Part shown: one piece after another, positions 33,858 to 42,884 of the stretch | How positions within the stretch are numbered: the first letter of the stretch is position 1 | How the letters are laid out: each line of letters opens with the position of its first letter | Assembly: GCA_903893815.1 (NCBI GenBank) | Contig: CAITNS010000016.1 | Coordinates: 1 to 64,000 of the forward strand | Source: an uncultured Bacteroidota bacterium | GTDB taxonomy: Bacteria; Bacteroidota; Bacteroidia; B-17B0; Aurantibacillaceae | Length of the DNA: 64,000 nt | Direction: 5' to 3' | The notes under the pieces: generated by a model | What the model was told of the DNA's origin: nothing | What the model saw: the letters and a program-made list of their open reading frames with translations, nothing else | Databases searched by the model: none | Program-made: the position numbers and the translations under genes

Positions 33858-34676
33858 ATGAAGTCTTGTCTTTGTATATTTTTATTATTTGTAGTACTTA
33901 GTTCTAATTTGTTTTCACAAGGACGAAGAAGAAATTTTCGTCAGCATGAAGTAGGCTTTATGGTTGGTGGAGCATATTACATTGGCGATTTAAATCCTAG
34001 AAAACAATTTAACTTAACTCAACCTGCAGCAGGTGCATTTTACAGATTTACACCAAATTACCGCTATGCATTTAGGGCAGGTATTAATTGGGGGAATATT
34101 ATGGGAGATGACTCTCAAAGTGATGATGCTGATCAAGTTCAACGAAATTTAAATTTTAAATCTCAAATTATAGAATATAATATTATTGCGGAATTTAATT
34201 TTTTAGAGTATCGTATTAGTAATGATAAATACAAATTCACTTCTTATTTGTTTTTAGGAATAGACGTTTTTAACTTTAAACCAAGAGCAAATCTGGGTAA
34301 TAAATGGACCGACTTAGAGCCGTTACATACCGAAGGACAAGTAAAAGGATACAAATTAACTCAAGTATCTATTCCGTTTGGTATTGGCGCAAAAATGAAT
34401 GTATCAAAACAAGTAGGCATTGGTTTAGAATGGGGGCCTAGAAAAACATTTACAGATTACTTGGATGATGTGAGTGGAACCTACCCAGATTGGGAAACCA
34501 CACAAGCTTTTAATAAAAATACCATAAAATTTACCGACAGATCTAAAAATGCTAGCAGCAATGTTAATAAGATGCGTGGCAATCCAAGAACAAAAGACTG
34601 GTATTTCTTTTTTGGAATTACATTAAACATCAAGCTTAATTTTAAAGCTCCACCTTGTTATTCTTATAATCATTAA
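33858..34676 (+). CDS. DUF6089/PorG-like outer-membrane beta-barrel protein
   Basis: The 272-residue product has a signal peptide (about 1-20, SSNLFSQG) and a small beta-barrel. Its pattern HEVGFMVGGAYYIGDLNPRK near the start, FRAGINWGNIMGDD, FLGIDVFNFKP, IPFGIGAKMNVSKQVGIGLEWGPRKTFTDYLD, and the closing DWYFFFGITLNIKLNF...PPCY is typical of DUF6089 proteins. These include PorG, an outer-membrane component of the T9SS. It is probably a T9SS accessory or a paralogue. Position next to a T9SS substrate protease supports this weakly, because the core T9SS genes are not adjacent. It is convergent with the PaaY-like gene, with 4 bp between stops. Confidence 0.75.
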   Translation: MKSCLCIFLLFVVLSSNLFSQGRRRNFRQHEVGFMVGGAYYIGDLNPRKQFNLTQPAAGAFYRFTPNYRYAFRAGINWGNIMGDDSQSDDADQVQRNLNFKSQIIEYNIIAEFNFLEYRISNDKYKFTSYLFLGIDVFNFKPRANLGNKWTDLEPLHTEGQVKGYKLTQVSIPFGIGAKMNVSKQVGIGLEWGPRKTFTDYLDDVSGTYPDWETTQAFNKNTIKFTDRSKNASSNVNKMRGNPRTKDWYFFFGITLNIKLNFKAPPCYSYNH

Positions 34677-34680
34677 GAAA

Positions 34681-35295
34681 CTATTTCTTTTTTGATTTCG
34701 TTTTTTCTTCATTCCAGGTTTTGTATTCGTTTTGCTGTTCAGGTCTAAATGCGGGCATTCTTCGCAAAGGCTCGCACTCTTTTAATGTAGCATAACAATC
34801 TGCAGGTAGCTGCTGATATAAGGCAGTTCCTTTAGTTTTCCATGCAATCATTTCATCACTCACATCTTTCACAACTCTGCCAGGATTACCAACAACTACT
34901 TTTCTGTCTTCAATAACCGTATCGGCAGGTACAAAACATAAAGCGCCTATAATACAATTATCGCCAATCACACAATTATCCATAACAACAGCATTCATAC
35001 CCACTAGCACATTCTTTCCAATCGTTCCGCCATGTATAATGGCACCGTGACCAATGTGTGCCGCTTCTTTCAATAAAACAGTTGTTCCAGGAAACATGTG
35101 TATGGTGCAATTTTCTTGCACATTACATCCGTCTTCAATAATAATTTGTCCCCAATCGCCACGAATGGCAGCACCTGGACCCACATATACATTTTTACCA
35201 ATAATCACGTTACCAGTAACGGTTGCGTTTGGATGAATGAAAGACGATTTATCTATTACTGGTTTGTAACCGTTGAACTCGAAAATATTTGCCAT
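34681..35295 (-). CDS. PaaY/CaiE-like hexapeptide-repeat protein (gamma-carbonic-anhydrase fold)
   Basis: The 204-residue product is a left-handed parallel beta-helix of hexapeptide repeats, about residues 15-150 (for example SFIHPNATVTGNVIIGKNVY, VGPGAAIRGDWGQIIIEDG). The three metal-ligand positions of the gamma-carbonic-anhydrase group appear as His in TIHMFPG and in HIGHGAIIHGG. The C-terminal helix (DEMIAWKTKGTALYQQLPADC) and the ECEPLRRM motif are characteristic of PaaY/CaiE. PaaY is a thioesterase acting on CoA esters in phenylacetate breakdown. Here no paa genes are nearby, so a general thioesterase or carbonic-anhydrase-like function is possible. It is a cytoplasmic trimer by family. 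Confidence 0.85.
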   Translation of the reverse strand: MANIFEFNGYKPVIDKSSFIHPNATVTGNVIIGKNVYVGPGAAIRGDWGQIIIEDGCNVQENCTIHMFPGTTVLLKEAAHIGHGAIIHGGTIGKNVLVGMNAVVMDNCVIGDNCIIGALCFVPADTVIEDRKVVVGNPGRVVKDVSDEMIAWKTKGTALYQQLPADCYATLKECEPLRRMPAFRPEQQNEYKTWNEEKTKSKKK

Positions 35296-35310
35296 AGTAT
35301 TTTGTTTTAT

Positions 35311-35396
35311 AGAACGCAGATGACGCTGGTTGTTATGATTAGATAAGATTTTTTTTAATCATATTTATCTTAATAAATCTGTGTTATCAGCGTTCT
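35311..35396. repeat. Interspersed palindromic repeat between genes
   Basis: AGAACGC (35311-35317) and GCGTTCT (35390-35396) close an imperfect hairpin. Further pairing occurs around GATAAGATTTTTTTTAATC. This AGAACGCAGATGACGCTG...TTATCAGCGTTCT style of intergenic palindrome is common in Bacteroidota genomes and is unlike the attC-like elements; no shared core is present. Confidence 0.5.
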
Positions 35397-35405
35397 AATT
35401 TATTA

Positions 35406-36989
35406 TTAAAACTCACTCTTTAAATGAAACTTAATTTCTGGAAATTTAGTTTGTGCCATTTCTAGTAACCAAGCCGATTCAGCTAAAAACACCAAACGAT
35501 TTTCTTTATCGTAGGCAATGTGGTTTGATTTGTCAATTAAAAATTCATCAAGTTTTTTCTTATCACTACACTCAATCCACAAGGCTTTATACAAGTTTAC
35601 AGAATCATAACCACAAGAAGCATTATACTCCGATTTTAAACGATGCTGAATAACCTCAAACTGTAAAGCTCCCACTGTACCAACAACTTTACGTCCATCT
35701 GCTTTTTTAGTAAATAATTGGGCAACACCTTCGTCTGTTAACTGCTCTAAACCTTTTTGCAATTGTTTAGTTTTCATTGGATCCAAATTAGTCACATATT
35801 TGAATAACTCAGGTGAGAAACTAGGTATACCTTTAAAATGAAATTTAGCGCCTTCGGTTAAAGTATCTCCAATTTTAAAATTACCCGCATCATACAAACC
35901 AATCACATCACCAGGGAAAGATTCATCAATCACCGATTTTTGTTGCGCCATGAAAGCCGTTGGATTACTAAAGCGCATGTCTTTTTGCTCTCGCACATTG
36001 TAGTAATATTTATTACGTTCAAACTTACCTGATACAATTCTTAAAAAGGCAATTCTATCGCGATGTTTGGGATCTAAGTTAGCATGAATCTTAAATACAA
36101 AGCCGCTAAATTTAGGCGCTTCTGGCTCTATATATCCTGCTAAATCTGTATCTCTGCCTTGAGGTGTAGGTGCAATTTCCACAAAACAATCTAACAATTC
36201 TTTAATACCAAAATTATTAACCGCACTACCAAAAAACACGGGACTCACATTAGCTTTTAAATATTCGCGTTTATCAAAATCATCATATACGCCATCAATC
36301 AATGTAATGTCGTCACGTAATTGATTCGCAAAATCTTCGCTAATGTATTTTTCAATTTCACTATCGTTTACGTTATCTAAAACAACACTTTCTTCAACTG
36401 TTGTTTTACTATCACCTTGAAAAAGAGACAATTTTTTCTCGTATAAATTATAAACCCCTTTAAATGATTTACCAATACCAATTGGCCAAGTTAAAGGACG
36501 CACTCTGATTTTTAATTCTTTTTCAATTTCATCTAATAAATCAAATGCATTTTGGCCTTCACGATCCATTTTGTTTACGAACACTATCACAGGTGTGTTT
36601 CGCATACGACACACTTCTAATAATTTACGTGTTTGAGGCTCTACTCCTTTTACACAATCAATTACCATAATTACACTATCCACAGCCGATAAAGTACGGT
36701 ATGTATCTTCAGCAAAATCCTCGTGACCAGGAGTATCTAAAATATTAACTTTGAAATCGCGATAATCAAAAGCCATTACGGAAGTAGAAACCGAGATACC
36801 ACGTTGTTTCTCAATTTCCATGAAATCGGAAGTGGTTGACTTTTTAATTTTATTTGATTTTACTGCTCCCGCCGATTGGATGGCCCCACCAAATAATAAT
36901 AATTTTTCGGTTAGGGTTGTTTTACCTGCATCTGGATGGGCAATAATGGCAAAGGTTTTTCTCTTATGTAATTCTTCTATAAAACTCAT
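35406..36989 (-). CDS. prfC: Peptide chain release factor 3
   Basis: The 527-residue product is a translational GTPase. Motifs: P-loop [15 protein letters not shown] (about 18-32), effector region [21 protein letters not shown]3 [14 protein letters not shown], and G4 NKMDREG. The domain-III region ([33 protein letters not shown]) and the C-terminal [17 protein letters not shown] are typical of RF3. Its length matches the family (about 529). It recycles RF1/RF2 from the ribosome after peptide release, in the cytoplasm. It is apparently monocistronic, between a PaaY-like gene and a terminator. Confidence 0.97.
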   Translation of the reverse strand: MSFIEELHKRKTFAIIAHPDAGKTTLTEKLLLFGGAIQSAGAVKSNKIKKSTTSDFMEIEKQRGISVSTSVMAFDYRDFKVNILDTPGHEDFAEDTYRTLSAVDSVIMVIDCVKGVEPQTRKLLEVCRMRNTPVIVFVNKMDREGQNAFDLLDEIEKELKIRVRPLTWPIGIGKSFKGVYNLYEKKLSLFQGDSKTTVEESVVLDNVNDSEIEKYISEDFANQLRDDITLIDGVYDDFDKREYLKANVSPVFFGSAVNNFGIKELLDCFVEIAPTPQGRDTDLAGYIEPEAPKFSGFVFKIHANLDPKHRDRIAFLRIVSGKFERNKYYYNVREQKDMRFSNPTAFMAQQKSVIDESFPGDVIGLYDAGNFKIGDTLTEGAKFHFKGIPSFSPELFKYVTNLDPMKTKQLQKGLEQLTDEGVAQLFTKKADGRKVVGTVGALQFEVIQHRLKSEYNASCGYDSVNLYKALWIECSDKKKLDEFLIDKSNHIAYDKENRLVFLAESAWLLEMAQTKFPEIKFHLKSEF

Positions 36990-37021
36990 TATGTATCTGA
37001 AATAAGGGTGTAAAGATACTA

Positions 37022-37054
37022 AAAAAGCGCCTGTTAACTAACAGACGCTTTTAA
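37022..37054 (-). terminator. Rho-independent terminator downstream of the decayed surface-protein gene
   Basis: The stem AAAAGCGCCTGTTA pairs with TAACAGACGCTTTT with one mismatch. T runs at both sides make it potentially bidirectional. It lies 3' of the pseudogene at 37077-37557, and read the other way faces the prfC start. Confidence 0.75.
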
Positions 37055-37076
37055 ACATTTATTTTGATTAGAAAAC

Positions 37077-37557
37077 TTATTCTCTCACCATTTTTTTACT
37101 ATCAATTACTTTTCCATCAGCTACCAACTCCTACAAACAAATTCCTCACTTCGCCATTATGCCATAATATATTTTGACCACCAATCATATATGATTGTGG
37201 ACTAGCGGCAATATTGCCAGCAATACCTTGCCCTATATTAATATTCCCATCTCTTACATCAACCAAGTTTAAAGGTGTTGTAAAGTTGTTTCCAACGCCT
37301 ACAAAACCAGTAGTAGCTCCACCAGGTAAGCCTCCAAGTATAGTCATACGTTGAACACCGTTTGTCCAAAAATTAATTGGAAAATTTCCTTTATGTTCTA
37401 CTCTTACGGGAAATAATCGGGTGGCATTCCATCCACAATTATCTGCGGCTGCTCCAGGAGCACCATTACCAACGCTGGATATTTGTGCTTTAATATTGAC
37501 CATAAGACCAAATAAAGCAAGCGATAGAGCTAAGATTTTTTTGTTTGATTGTTTCAT
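37077..37557 (-). pseudogene. Remnant of a secreted tail-fibre-like surface protein, internally deleted and frameshifted
   Basis: An open frame of 146 codons (37557 to 37119) encodes a signal peptide and a start typical of long Bacteroidota surface proteins (FPINFWTNGVQRMTILGG, NINIGQGIAG, SYMIGGQNILWHNGEVRNLFVGVG). In intact relatives the last motif continues into many G/N-rich repeats. Here the frame stops at once. The next frame carries VADGKVIDSKKMVRE and a stop at 37077, which looks like the normal C-terminal end of such a protein. An internal deletion with loss of frame is the simplest reading. A functional short 146-residue product cannot be ruled out. A terminator follows. Confidence 0.6.
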
Positions 37558-37572
37558 ATGTTTATTATTTGG

Positions 37573-38538
37573 TTAGTGTTTAATTAGAATTGTTTCGGAG
37601 TAAAAATTATTCTTGGTCTTTATTTTTAGGGCATAAAATCCTTGTGGAAAAATGGAAACACTGACGTCAATTCTTTTACTCTTTTTTGATTTGTCTTGAT
37701 ATACAACTTGTCCCAAACTGTTAATCAAATATATTTCTTCAATATCTGATGCCGTTTCAATGTTAACTATATCGGCTACAGGATTTGGATAAAAACTTAC
37801 TGTTGGTAACTCCTTGTTTTCAGATATGCGTGTAACATAGCTATAACTGTTAACAAAGATTGAATCAGTACCAACACAAACATCATCAAGATAGTAGTAG
37901 GCAAAGTCATCCCACCAGCTATTAAAAAACTTTAAAGTATCCGTATTATTATCATCAAAAAAATTACCAATCACAAGGTAAGTATATGCTGAATCAGCGA
38001 TAAAAGAACCTGTTATTCTCGTCCAGTTTGTTGAATCAGTAACAACACTATTCGTATAAATAGGTGGATTATTCGTAATAAGCTCATCGCATGTGTAAGG
38101 ATTTGTTGTGAACATTGCTCCAATTTTATTAGAAGCACAATTAGTAGGATTAGCTACATTCTCTAAACTCAAAGCAACTTTAAATGAAACATAATATTTT
38201 GTGCCAATGTTCATGGGTATGCTAAGGGCACAAGCTGGAAACTCTCTTTCATTTATCCCACCTGTATAATAGGTTATAAAACCAGAATAAGCATTTCCAC
38301 TTGCTGCCATTTGATAGCCGAAAATATTAGTTGGTACACCCCAATCAGATTGATTACAACTTTTAAAATAATCTGGGCTACCGCACAAAGACATCCATCC
38401 ATTCGCTTTTGCTATATCCCCAGATTGATAAGGACAATTTACTGTATCTTCAAAACTCGGATTCGGAACAAGATTTATTTGAGCATAACCTACAACCGCA
38501 CTAAAAAAGAAAACGGTGTATAGGAGCAATGATTTCAT
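37573..38538 (-). CDS. T9SS-sorted secreted protein, N-SFE family
   Basis: The 321-residue product has a signal peptide (about 1-19, VVGYAQ). The N-terminal domain opens INLVPNPSFEDTVNCPYQSG and contains GWMSLCGSPDYFKSCN, GNAYSGFI, YLVIGNFFDD and YYLDDVCVG (about residue 215). A T9SS type-A sorting domain ends it (PTVSFYPNPVADIVNIE, FYALKIKTK). The domain plan is the same as in the cassette protein at 16684-17880, without its PKD-like insert. A carbohydrate-binding-like jelly roll is plausible but not shown. It is probably secreted to the surface. It lies 15 bp upstream of the decayed surface-protein gene in the same direction, a possible former operon. Confidence 0.85.
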   Translation of the reverse strand: MKSLLLYTVFFFSAVVGYAQINLVPNPSFEDTVNCPYQSGDIAKANGWMSLCGSPDYFKSCNQSDWGVPTNIFGYQMAASGNAYSGFITYYTGGINEREFPACALSIPMNIGTKYYVSFKVALSLENVANPTNCASNKIGAMFTTNPYTCDELITNNPPIYTNSVVTDSTNWTRITGSFIADSAYTYLVIGNFFDDNNTDTLKFFNSWWDDFAYYYLDDVCVGTDSIFVNSYSYVTRISENKELPTVSFYPNPVADIVNIETASDIEEIYLINSLGQVVYQDKSKKSKRIDVSVSIFPQGFYALKIKTKNNFYSETILIKH

Positions 38539-38724
38539 GTTTTTTTTATTTTTTTAAAAGGGAACATGGAATGGCTTTGCCAATTCATATAGCTAATGTA
38601 TAACAATAAATTTAATAACCAAGTTTATTAGCGTTAATAAGCGACTACTTTTTGTTTAGCAAAATGAGATAACTAACAAAAAAAGTTGATGGCATTCTCA
38701 AAGGATTATCAGAAACACTCTTTC

Positions 38725-41268
38725 CTAGAAAGGATAACCAATGGTAAAGTTCAAAATTGCAGATTCGCGCAGTGTTTGAGTACCAAAAACCAAACGTTTA
38801 CTCTCAATATAGTGTGGATCGTATATTCTCATGGCTCCATCTAATCTCAACACAAAAAACGAAAAATCATATCTTATACCAAAGCCAGAGCCCACGCCCA
38901 ACTCCTTATAAAATTTATCAGCTTTAAATTGTCCGTTTGGTTTGTTGGGGTCGTCGTACGATAGCCAAATATTACCTGCATCCACAAACCAAGCTCCGTA
39001 AATGGATTTAAAAATATGGAAACGATACTCTAAATTAGTTTCAATTTGAATGTCTCCAATTTTATCATACCTAGCAGCTACATCTGCAGGCTGAGAGTAA
39101 CTTCCTGGCCCTAAAGTTCTGGCTCTCCAAGCTCTGTTGCCATTGGGTCCACCACTAAAAAAACTTTGTTCATAAGGTAAGGCGGATAAATTTTTTAAAG
39201 GCTTACCTACTCCGCCAGCAATACGATATACTAACTTACCTAGCTTTCTGATTTTAAAATAAAAACGATAATCTACATCTAACTTCACAAACTGAGAAAA
39301 AGGAATGCCCGCAATTAAATATCTACCTAAAGTGTCTTGAGGTTGATTGGTAGCTGAATGCAAGCCTCTTAAAATATTACCCGATGAACTTAAAGACATT
39401 TTTAAATACATCACATTTCTTTTTTTTGTTAAACTCTGATTGTTGTATACCGCCGTAATTCTAGATAATGTCGTAATGTGATCCTGAAAAGAGTTTAATA
39501 AAAACAAATCGTTTGTAGATAATAAATTATCATTAAAACTGCTGGATAATTTAGCTTTAACAGTATAGGCCTCTAAAGGCACCACATCATAAAAAAACAA
39601 ACCTTTACTATTATTAAATTTAAACCCATAAGAGATATTAGAAATAATACGATTATAATCTGGACTAGATTGATAGTTTACCGAGAGATTAACGATGGTT
39701 TTAGGCTGAACGAAATAACGTTTTTCGCTTGCATCTTTTTTATAATAAAATAAAGTGAAGGGAAATAAAGGTTTTGGGAAATAAAAATTTAGCTCTGGTC
39801 CAAATTGAATCGTATTAAACGTACTTTGAACATTGTCGATTGTTGTAGCTTCTTGGGTTTCGTTGAATTGTTTTTGTGCAATAACCGATCCTTTTAATTT
39901 TAATTCAACTAATTCAGCTCCTCTAAAAGCATTTTTATTTTGAAATACCAAACTACCCGCAATACCTAAATTCCCAGCAGTATTGGTTCCTTCAGTTTCA
40001 ATAGTTAATGCTTGTTTAACAATTGGTTGGCAAACTATATAACAATCTAATTTATCTGAAAAATAGGGGTTTTTGATGTATTGTATATAAACACTTCTAA
40101 ATACTTTCAAATTGCTTAAGCCTTTGTAAGTTTCTTCTGAAAAATTTTGCTGATACAACTGTCCAGGAGAAATAGAAATATCACGAGTTAAATCTTTTTT
40201 TCGAAACTTTAATTTATTGTTGTGTAATATTTTAATGCCATTATATTCTACAGTATCTTTCATGTAGGCCTCGCTGGCTCTTCCCCTAAAATCAGGGATA
40301 AACTCGGGTATAACATATACATTTTCAATATAAAAACGTGGATGATTAATATAAACTAATGAATCATTGTACTCATTGTAAGACCGAGAAAACATTTTTA
40401 CACCAATGGTTAAATTTACATCGTGACCTGCTAAATTAGTGTCCACTAAATAACTAACATACTCTGGCGCAAAATAAAAATAACCGTTATTTAACTGACT
40501 CTCGGTAATACGCTCTCTTTCTTTTTGAAAAACATCTTCGTTGTAAATAGTATTGTGTTTAATTAAGGATAACGTGGTATCATTTAAAATAAAATATTCA
40601 ATTAAAGGGTCGTCAATTTTATAATTAATTGATCTAATATAATAAGGCTCAGATTTAGATATCGAATAAAATGTTTTTGCACGTTTTGCTTTTACATCAG
40701 TTACTAAACTATCTCTTACTTTAGAATCAAAATAACCTCTCGAAAACACAAATTTTTGAAGTTGGTTTTTAGTGATTTTTGTCAAGAGTGTATCTAAAAT
40801 AACTGGCGGTTCGCCTGCCTCCATAATGCTTTCACGAAACGTTGCTTTCTCTTTATTTTTAAGCTTAGGCAACTTTGTTGGCTTGCCTTTTTTAACTCGA
40901 CGTAAATTTTTTTCATCATTTCTTTCAATCCGTTTTGCGTTTATTCTATCAAATCTTGCATCACGTTTTTCTTTCTTCTTCAACATTTTTTGTTGATCCA
41001 CTTGATTGTAAAGCCATAAATTAAAACGTACTAATTTTAAAATTTTACGATTAGGTTTTTGTCTTAAAAAAGCTTCTAACTCATCGTTATCAATAGCTGT
41101 TCCGTTGTACTTAATCCCTGTTTTTTTTAGCAATAATTCATTCTCATTTAAGTGTTTGTTAACACCACAAGAATTTAGCAATACAAAACAGAGCAATAAG
41201 CTAAAACCAGCCCAACTTGTTTTGCAAAAGCGCTTTAAAAAAAACTGAATATCCTGTTTATAGGTCAA
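38725..41268 (-). CDS. tamL: Translocation and assembly module lipoprotein TamL (BamA/TamA-like barrel)
   Basis: The 847-residue product has an N-terminal membrane/lipoprotein signal with FVLLNSCGVNKHLNENELLLKK, whose cysteine near residue 34 is the probable lipid anchor. POTRA-like repeats follow (about 40-430), with a very basic insertion at about 90-140 (KKKEKRDARFDRINAKRIERN). A C-terminal surface-antigen barrel (about 440-847) contains FFSGGPNGNRAWRARTLGPGSY and ends in an aromatic residue (NFTIGYPF). In Bacteroidota, TamL replaces TamA and works with TamB in outer-membrane biogenesis. It is divergent from the RNA methyltransferase gene, with 43 bp between starts. Confidence 0.85.
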   Translation of the reverse strand: MTYKQDIQFFLKRFCKTSWAGFSLLLCFVLLNSCGVNKHLNENELLLKKTGIKYNGTAIDNDELEAFLRQKPNRKILKLVRFNLWLYNQVDQQKMLKKKEKRDARFDRINAKRIERNDEKNLRRVKKGKPTKLPKLKNKEKATFRESIMEAGEPPVILDTLLTKITKNQLQKFVFSRGYFDSKVRDSLVTDVKAKRAKTFYSISKSEPYYIRSINYKIDDPLIEYFILNDTTLSLIKHNTIYNEDVFQKERERITESQLNNGYFYFAPEYVSYLVDTNLAGHDVNLTIGVKMFSRSYNEYNDSLVYINHPRFYIENVYVIPEFIPDFRGRASEAYMKDTVEYNGIKILHNNKLKFRKKDLTRDISISPGQLYQQNFSEETYKGLSNLKVFRSVYIQYIKNPYFSDKLDCYIVCQPIVKQALTIETEGTNTAGNLGIAGSLVFQNKNAFRGAELVELKLKGSVIAQKQFNETQEATTIDNVQSTFNTIQFGPELNFYFPKPLFPFTLFYYKKDASEKRYFVQPKTIVNLSVNYQSSPDYNRIISNISYGFKFNNSKGLFFYDVVPLEAYTVKAKLSSSFNDNLLSTNDLFLLNSFQDHITTLSRITAVYNNQSLTKKRNVMYLKMSLSSSGNILRGLHSATNQPQDTLGRYLIAGIPFSQFVKLDVDYRFYFKIRKLGKLVYRIAGGVGKPLKNLSALPYEQSFFSGGPNGNRAWRARTLGPGSYSQPADVAARYDKIGDIQIETNLEYRFHIFKSIYGAWFVDAGNIWLSYDDPNKPNGQFKADKFYKELGVGSGFGIRYDFSFFVLRLDGAMRIYDPHYIESKRLVFGTQTLRESAILNFTIGYPF

Positions 41269-41311
41269 ATGGTTTACTTACATTTATAGCGTACTAATTT
41301 AGCTTTTAAAA

Positions 41312-42073
41312 ATGATTAGTAAAAATCAGATAAAACATATTCAATCTCTTCACTCTAAAAAAAATAGGGACGCAGAAGGCTTGTTTATTATTGAAGGCAT
41401 TAAATTAGTAACTGAATTTATTGGTCAACAAAAATTTGCTGTAAAAGAAGTATTTGCTACTTCTGAATACATTAGCAATCAACAATCTATCTTAGAAACA
41501 CATCAGATTAATTACTCTGAAATTAGCCTTGAGGAATTAAAAAAAATAAGCCTTCAAACTACTCCAAATCAAGTATTGGCAATTGTTAAAGAATGTCAAC
41601 AGAATATAAAAACAAATGATTTGATTTCCTCAACTACTTTGTTTTTAGATGATATTAGAGACCCAGGGAATTTAGGAACCATCATTAGAATTGCAGATTG
41701 GTTTGGGATACACCAAGTTATTTGCTCTCCAAACTGTACAGAATTATATAATCCAAAAACCTTGCAAGCAAGTATGGGTGCAGTATTAAGAGTTAATGTT
41801 ATTACACAAAATTTTGACGAACTATTACCAAAACTAAAAGATGTGCCCATTTATGGAGCTCTGCTGGAAGGAAAAAACATTTACACGTCTGAATTAAAAC
41901 ATGGTTTAATTATAATTGGAAACGAAGCAAATGGCATATCAAATGCAATAAAACAACATATCACTCATTCAATTACAATTCCTGCAGCTACTAATAACGG
42001 CAGCGAATCGTTAAATGCAGCTAATGCCTGTGCTATTATTTGTTCCGAATTTTACCGACAATTAACGTATTAA
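41312..42073 (+). CDS. SpoU/TrmH-family 2'-O-ribose RNA methyltransferase
   Basis: The 253-residue product has an N-terminal substrate-binding domain (about 1-95, with RDAEGLFIIEGIKLVTEF) and a SPOUT methyltransferase domain. Its three motifs are visible: LDDIRDPGNLGTIIRIADWFG (motif 1), LIIIGNEANGIS (motif 2) and TIPAATNNGSESLNAANACAII (motif 3). The family methylates a ribose 2'-OH in rRNA or tRNA using S-adenosylmethionine, through a trefoil-knot dimer. RlmB-like and TrmH-like members cannot be separated here. It is cytoplasmic. Only 2 bp separate its stop from the next gene start (ATG at 42076), so the two are cotranscribed. Confidence 0.9.
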   Translation: MISKNQIKHIQSLHSKKNRDAEGLFIIEGIKLVTEFIGQQKFAVKEVFATSEYISNQQSILETHQINYSEISLEELKKISLQTTPNQVLAIVKECQQNIKTNDLISSTTLFLDDIRDPGNLGTIIRIADWFGIHQVICSPNCTELYNPKTLQASMGAVLRVNVITQNFDELLPKLKDVPIYGALLEGKNIYTSELKHGLIIIGNEANGISNAIKQHITHSITIPAATNNGSESLNAANACAIICSEFYRQLTY

Positions 42074-42075
42074 TC

Positions 42076-42837
42076 ATGAGCTATAAGATTATAATTATTG
42101 TTCTATTGCTATTCAAACTATTTTTGAATGCACAAGTCATAAGCCTTGATATTGATGCCGCTACACCAAGAATGAAATTTGAAAACGGAAAAGATGTGAT
42201 TGATTTTATGTATCAAAAATACAGACAAGGCCCCTGCAAAATATATACTTTTTCTCAAAAAAACACGCATTACAGAAATGACAGTATTATTGGACATTCT
42301 GAATGGCACGAATACATTGAATTTCCCGACAAATTTAGAATAGATTTTGGCGATAAAACGGAAGGTAATTATGTGATTTTTAGAAATGACAGTTCTTACA
42401 GTTATAGAAAAAACGAACTTAAAAAAACTAAATACGATTCTAATATTCTATTACTATTATTAGGAGGAATGTATTACAGAGAACCAGTAGATGTTGACGC
42501 TCGTTTAAAAAAAGTGGGTTATAAGACTCAAGTATTGTCTAACCAAAAATGGGATAAACAAGCTGTGTGCGTTATTGGAGCTTTAGAAGGCGACACACTA
42601 TCAAATCAAATTTGGGTGAGTAAAAAAAATTGGCGAGTAGTTAGAATCATTGAAAAGATGGATGAAAAAAGTACCATGGATATGACTTTTGATTCTTTTC
42701 AAAAGAGCTGCAATGGCTATACCGAAACAAAAGTAACCTTTAAAAGAAATGGCAAAATAGAACAAGTAGAGGAGTATTATGACATCAAAGCTCATGATAC
42801 GCTGCCAACAGATGTCTTTTACCCTAAAAAACAGTAA
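42076..42837 (+). CDS. Exported protein of unknown function, possibly LolA-like fold
   Basis: The product is about 253 residues from the ATG at 42076 (MSYKIIIIVLLLF). The frame extends further upstream, but only into the neighbour. The signal peptide ends near LNAQ. The mature part has alternating beta-strands (YIEFPDKFRIDFGDKTEGNYVIFRNDSSYSYRKNEL, VCVIGALEGDTLSNQIWVSKKNWRVVRIIEK). This pattern resembles LolA/outer-membrane-lipoprotein-sorting folds, which bind lipids in a beta half-barrel. There is no lipobox. It is probably periplasmic. The family assignment is tentative; no partner genes nearby help. Confidence 0.6.
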   Translation: MSYKIIIIVLLLFKLFLNAQVISLDIDAATPRMKFENGKDVIDFMYQKYRQGPCKIYTFSQKNTHYRNDSIIGHSEWHEYIEFPDKFRIDFGDKTEGNYVIFRNDSSYSYRKNELKKTKYDSNILLLLLGGMYYREPVDVDARLKKVGYKTQVLSNQKWDKQAVCVIGALEGDTLSNQIWVSKKNWRVVRIIEKMDEKSTMDMTFDSFQKSCNGYTETKVTFKRNGKIEQVEEYYDIKAHDTLPTDVFYPKKQ

Positions 42838-42884
42838 TAATATTTTTGTAATCGTATTAATAGTTTAGTTTTGTAATTCAAACA

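Noticed and set aside
35311-35396. Another attC-like site outside the array
   Set aside because: It is palindromic but lacks the TAAC/GTTA cores, the TTTTGCAAA arms and a matching partner core.
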